Part shown: positions 62,597 through 64,000 of the stretch, piece after piece
How positions within the stretch are numbered: position 1 is the first letter of the stretch
Layout of the letters: each line of letters starts with the position of its first letter
Source: Paenibacillus endophyticus
GTDB taxonomy: Bacteria; Bacillota; Bacilli; Paenibacillales; Paenibacillaceae
NCBI RefSeq assembly: GCF_014192395.1
Contig: NZ_JACHXW010000008.1
Coordinates: forward strand, 1-64,000
Length of the DNA: 64,000 nucleotides
Reading direction: 5' to 3'
Made by a program: the position numbers and the translations under genes
The notes under the pieces: model-generated
Seen by the model: only the letters and a program-made list of their open reading frames with translations
What the model was told of the DNA's origin: nothing
Database searches by the model: none

Positions 62597-64000
62597 TTAG
62601 ACGCTTGCTTGAGCATTTTTGCGGTTTTTGTCCGCACGCTCGCGCTCGCTCTTATTCAAGATTTTTTTGCGAAGACGAATCGACTTCGGCGTAATTTCGC
62701 AATACTCATCATCATTCAAGTACTCTAGCGCTTGCTCTAGGGAGAATAACCGAGGGCTCTTCAGCGTTACGGTATCATCCTTACCAGCCGAACGGATGTT
62801 GTTCAATTGTTTTACTTTACAGATGTTAACGATGATGTCGTTCTCGCGCGTATGCTCGCCCACGATCATGCCCTCGTAAATTTCAGTACCCGGCTCCAAG
62901 AACTGAATGCCGCGATCCTCAACGCCCATCATGCCGTAGAATGTTGATGTACCGTTCTCGCTTGCAACCAGAACGCCTTGGTGACGTCCGCCAACCCCTG
63001 AACCTGCAAGAGGTCCGTAGCTGTCGAAAGCATTGTTCATGATGCCGTAGCCGCGTGTCAGCGTTAGGAACTGTGTACGGTAGCCGATCAAGCCGCGAGC
63101 TGGGATTTTGAACTCAAGACGAACTTGGCCATTGCCATGGTTAATCATATTAAGCATCTCAGCCTTGCGTGTTCCAAGACTTTCCATTACAGCGCCCATG
63201 CTTTCTTCAGGCGTGTCGATTAGTAGACGCTCGTAAGGCTCTTTCTTCGAGCCGTCAATTTCTTTGATGATAACTTCAGGCTTGGAAACTTGAAGCTCGA
63301 AGCCTTCACGACGCATGTTCTCGATTAGAATACCAAGGTGAAGCTCACCGCGGCCTGAAACGACGAATGCATCAGGGCTATCTGTTTCTTCTACGCGAAG
63401 GGCAACGTCCGTCTCAAGCTCTTTGTAGAGACGCTCGCGAAGTTTACGGGAAGTAACCCATTTTCCTTCACGGCCTGCAAACGGGCTGTTGTTGACTAGA
63501 AACGTCATTTGAAGAGTAGGCTCGTCGATTTTGAGAACTGGCAATGCTTCAGGCTTCTGCGGATCAGCAATCGTTTCACCGATATTGATCTCACGGATAC
63601 CCGCGATTGCGATGATATCGCCTGCGCCAGCTTCTTCGATCTCAACGCGCTTCAATCCAACGAAACCGAATAGCTTCTCGATACGGGCTTGCTTATTGCC
63701 GCCTTCGCGAGTCATAACGGCTACCGTTTGGCCTTGTTTAATAATTCCGCGGTTTACGCGTCCAACAGCAATACGGCCAAGGTACTCGTTGTAATCAAGC
63801 AAAGTAACGAGGAATTGCAACGGCTGCGTTACGTCTTCTGTTGGAGAAGGAATGTTGCTTACGATCGTCTCGTAGAGTGCTTCCATGTTCTCGTCTTGCT
63901 TCTCTGGATCCATGCTTGATGTACCCATTAGCGCAGAAGCGTATACGACCGGGAATTCCAACTGCTCGTCGTTAGCGCCAAGCTCGATGAAGAGGTCAAG
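62597..64000 (-). CDS. typA: Ribosome-associated GTPase TypA/BipA (N-terminus outside window)
   Basis: A translational GTPase related to EF-G and needed under stress and cold. The window holds about 467 C-terminal residues; the frame stays open to the right edge, where it reads LDLFIELGANDEQLEF before MGTSSMDPEK. Visible are domain 2 (LQFLVTLLDYNEYLGRIAVGRV), domain 3 (GRGELHLGILIENMRREG), domain 5 (EPYERLLIDTPEESMGAVMESLG) and the BipA-specific C-terminal domain (DDEYCEITPKSIRLRKKIL). The GTP-binding G domain lies beyond the edge. A terminator follows. Confidence 0.96.
   Translation of the reverse strand, partial: LDLFIELGANDEQLEFPVVYASALMGTSSMDPEKQDENMEALYETIVSNIPSPTEDVTQPLQFLVTLLDYNEYLGRIAVGRVNRGIIKQGQTVAVMTREGGNKQARIEKLFGFVGLKRVEIEEAGAGDIIAIAGIREINIGETIADPQKPEALPVLKIDEPTLQMTFLVNNSPFAGREGKWVTSRKLRERLYKELETDVALRVEETDSPDAFVVSGRGELHLGILIENMRREGFELQVSKPEVIIKEIDGSKKEPYERLLIDTPEESMGAVMESLGTRKAEMLNMINHGNGQVRLEFKIPARGLIGYRTQFLTLTRGYGIMNNAFDSYGPLAGSGVGGRHQGVLVASENGTSTFYGMMGVEDRGIQFLEPGTEIYEGMIVGEHTRENDIIVNICKVKQLNNIRSAGKDDTVTLKSPRLFSLEQALEYLNDDEYCEITPKSIRLRKKILNKSERERADKNRKNAQASV

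Overview
The window is a stretch of low-to-medium GC Firmicute chromosome, almost certainly Paenibacillus or a close Paenibacillaceae relative. The evidence is synteny with the Bacillus division/cell-wall (dcw) cluster running into spoIIGA-sigE-sigG and the ylm-divIVA-ileS block, Bacillales-specific families (YlmG, YlaH, YlaJ, RsfA, DUF2626, BshC), strong Shine-Dalgarno sites with frequent TTG/GTG starts, and a PyrR attenuator and an ileS T-box. Nearly everything is on the minus strand, so cellular gene order runs from high to low coordinates.

Layout, left to right. 1-2000: the 3' end of an IS30-type transposase and a chemoreceptor with a sigma-D-like promoter. 2033-11096: the pyrimidine operon pyrR-B-C-carA-carB-pyrF-pyrE, with promoter, PyrR leader and terminators; pyrK, pyrD and pyrP are absent. 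11170-19428: dapL, an RluD-family pseudouridine synthase, lspA, a TraR/YteA-like regulator, a DUF5665 protein, a T-box controlled ileS and divIVA. 19526-23085: ylmH, ylmG, sepF, ylmE, pgeF, ylmC. 23203-24166: a plus-strand TetR/DUF3995 pair wedged in between. 24212-26776: sigG, sigE, spoIIGA. 26777-27893: a decayed endonuclease-like gene. 27894-47289: ftsZ, ftsA, divIB, murA, murB, spoVE, murD, mraY, murF, murE, spoVD, pbpB, ftsL, rsmH, mraZ. 47466-54341: a DUF4349 lipoprotein, ahcY-bshC, DUF3397-panE, rsfA, DUF2626. 54596-64000: a MidA-type methyltransferase, an unusual exported coiled-coil protein, an orphan solute-binding protein, and a yla block (PhoH, YlaJ, LCP protein, YlaH, TypA).

The genes form one growth, division and sporulation island. 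DapL supplies diaminopimelate, MurE/MurF/MraY/MurD/MurB/MurA build lipid II precursors, SpoVE and the PBPs assemble wall, FtsA/FtsZ/SepF/DivIB/FtsL/DivIVA place the septum, and SpoIIGA/SigE/SigG convert the same machinery to spore formation.

Most of the window is ordinary core genome and I found no convincing new defence or biosynthetic system. The points worth a second look are the missing murG and the 40-bp tandem hairpin repeats in its place, a four-copy palindromic intergenic element, clear MraZ-box and sigma-H promoter architecture, an endonuclease-like pseudogene, a long intercistronic palindrome in the pyr operon, a type-2-like IleRS, and a PcsB/EnvC-like coiled-coil protein with no catalytic domain.
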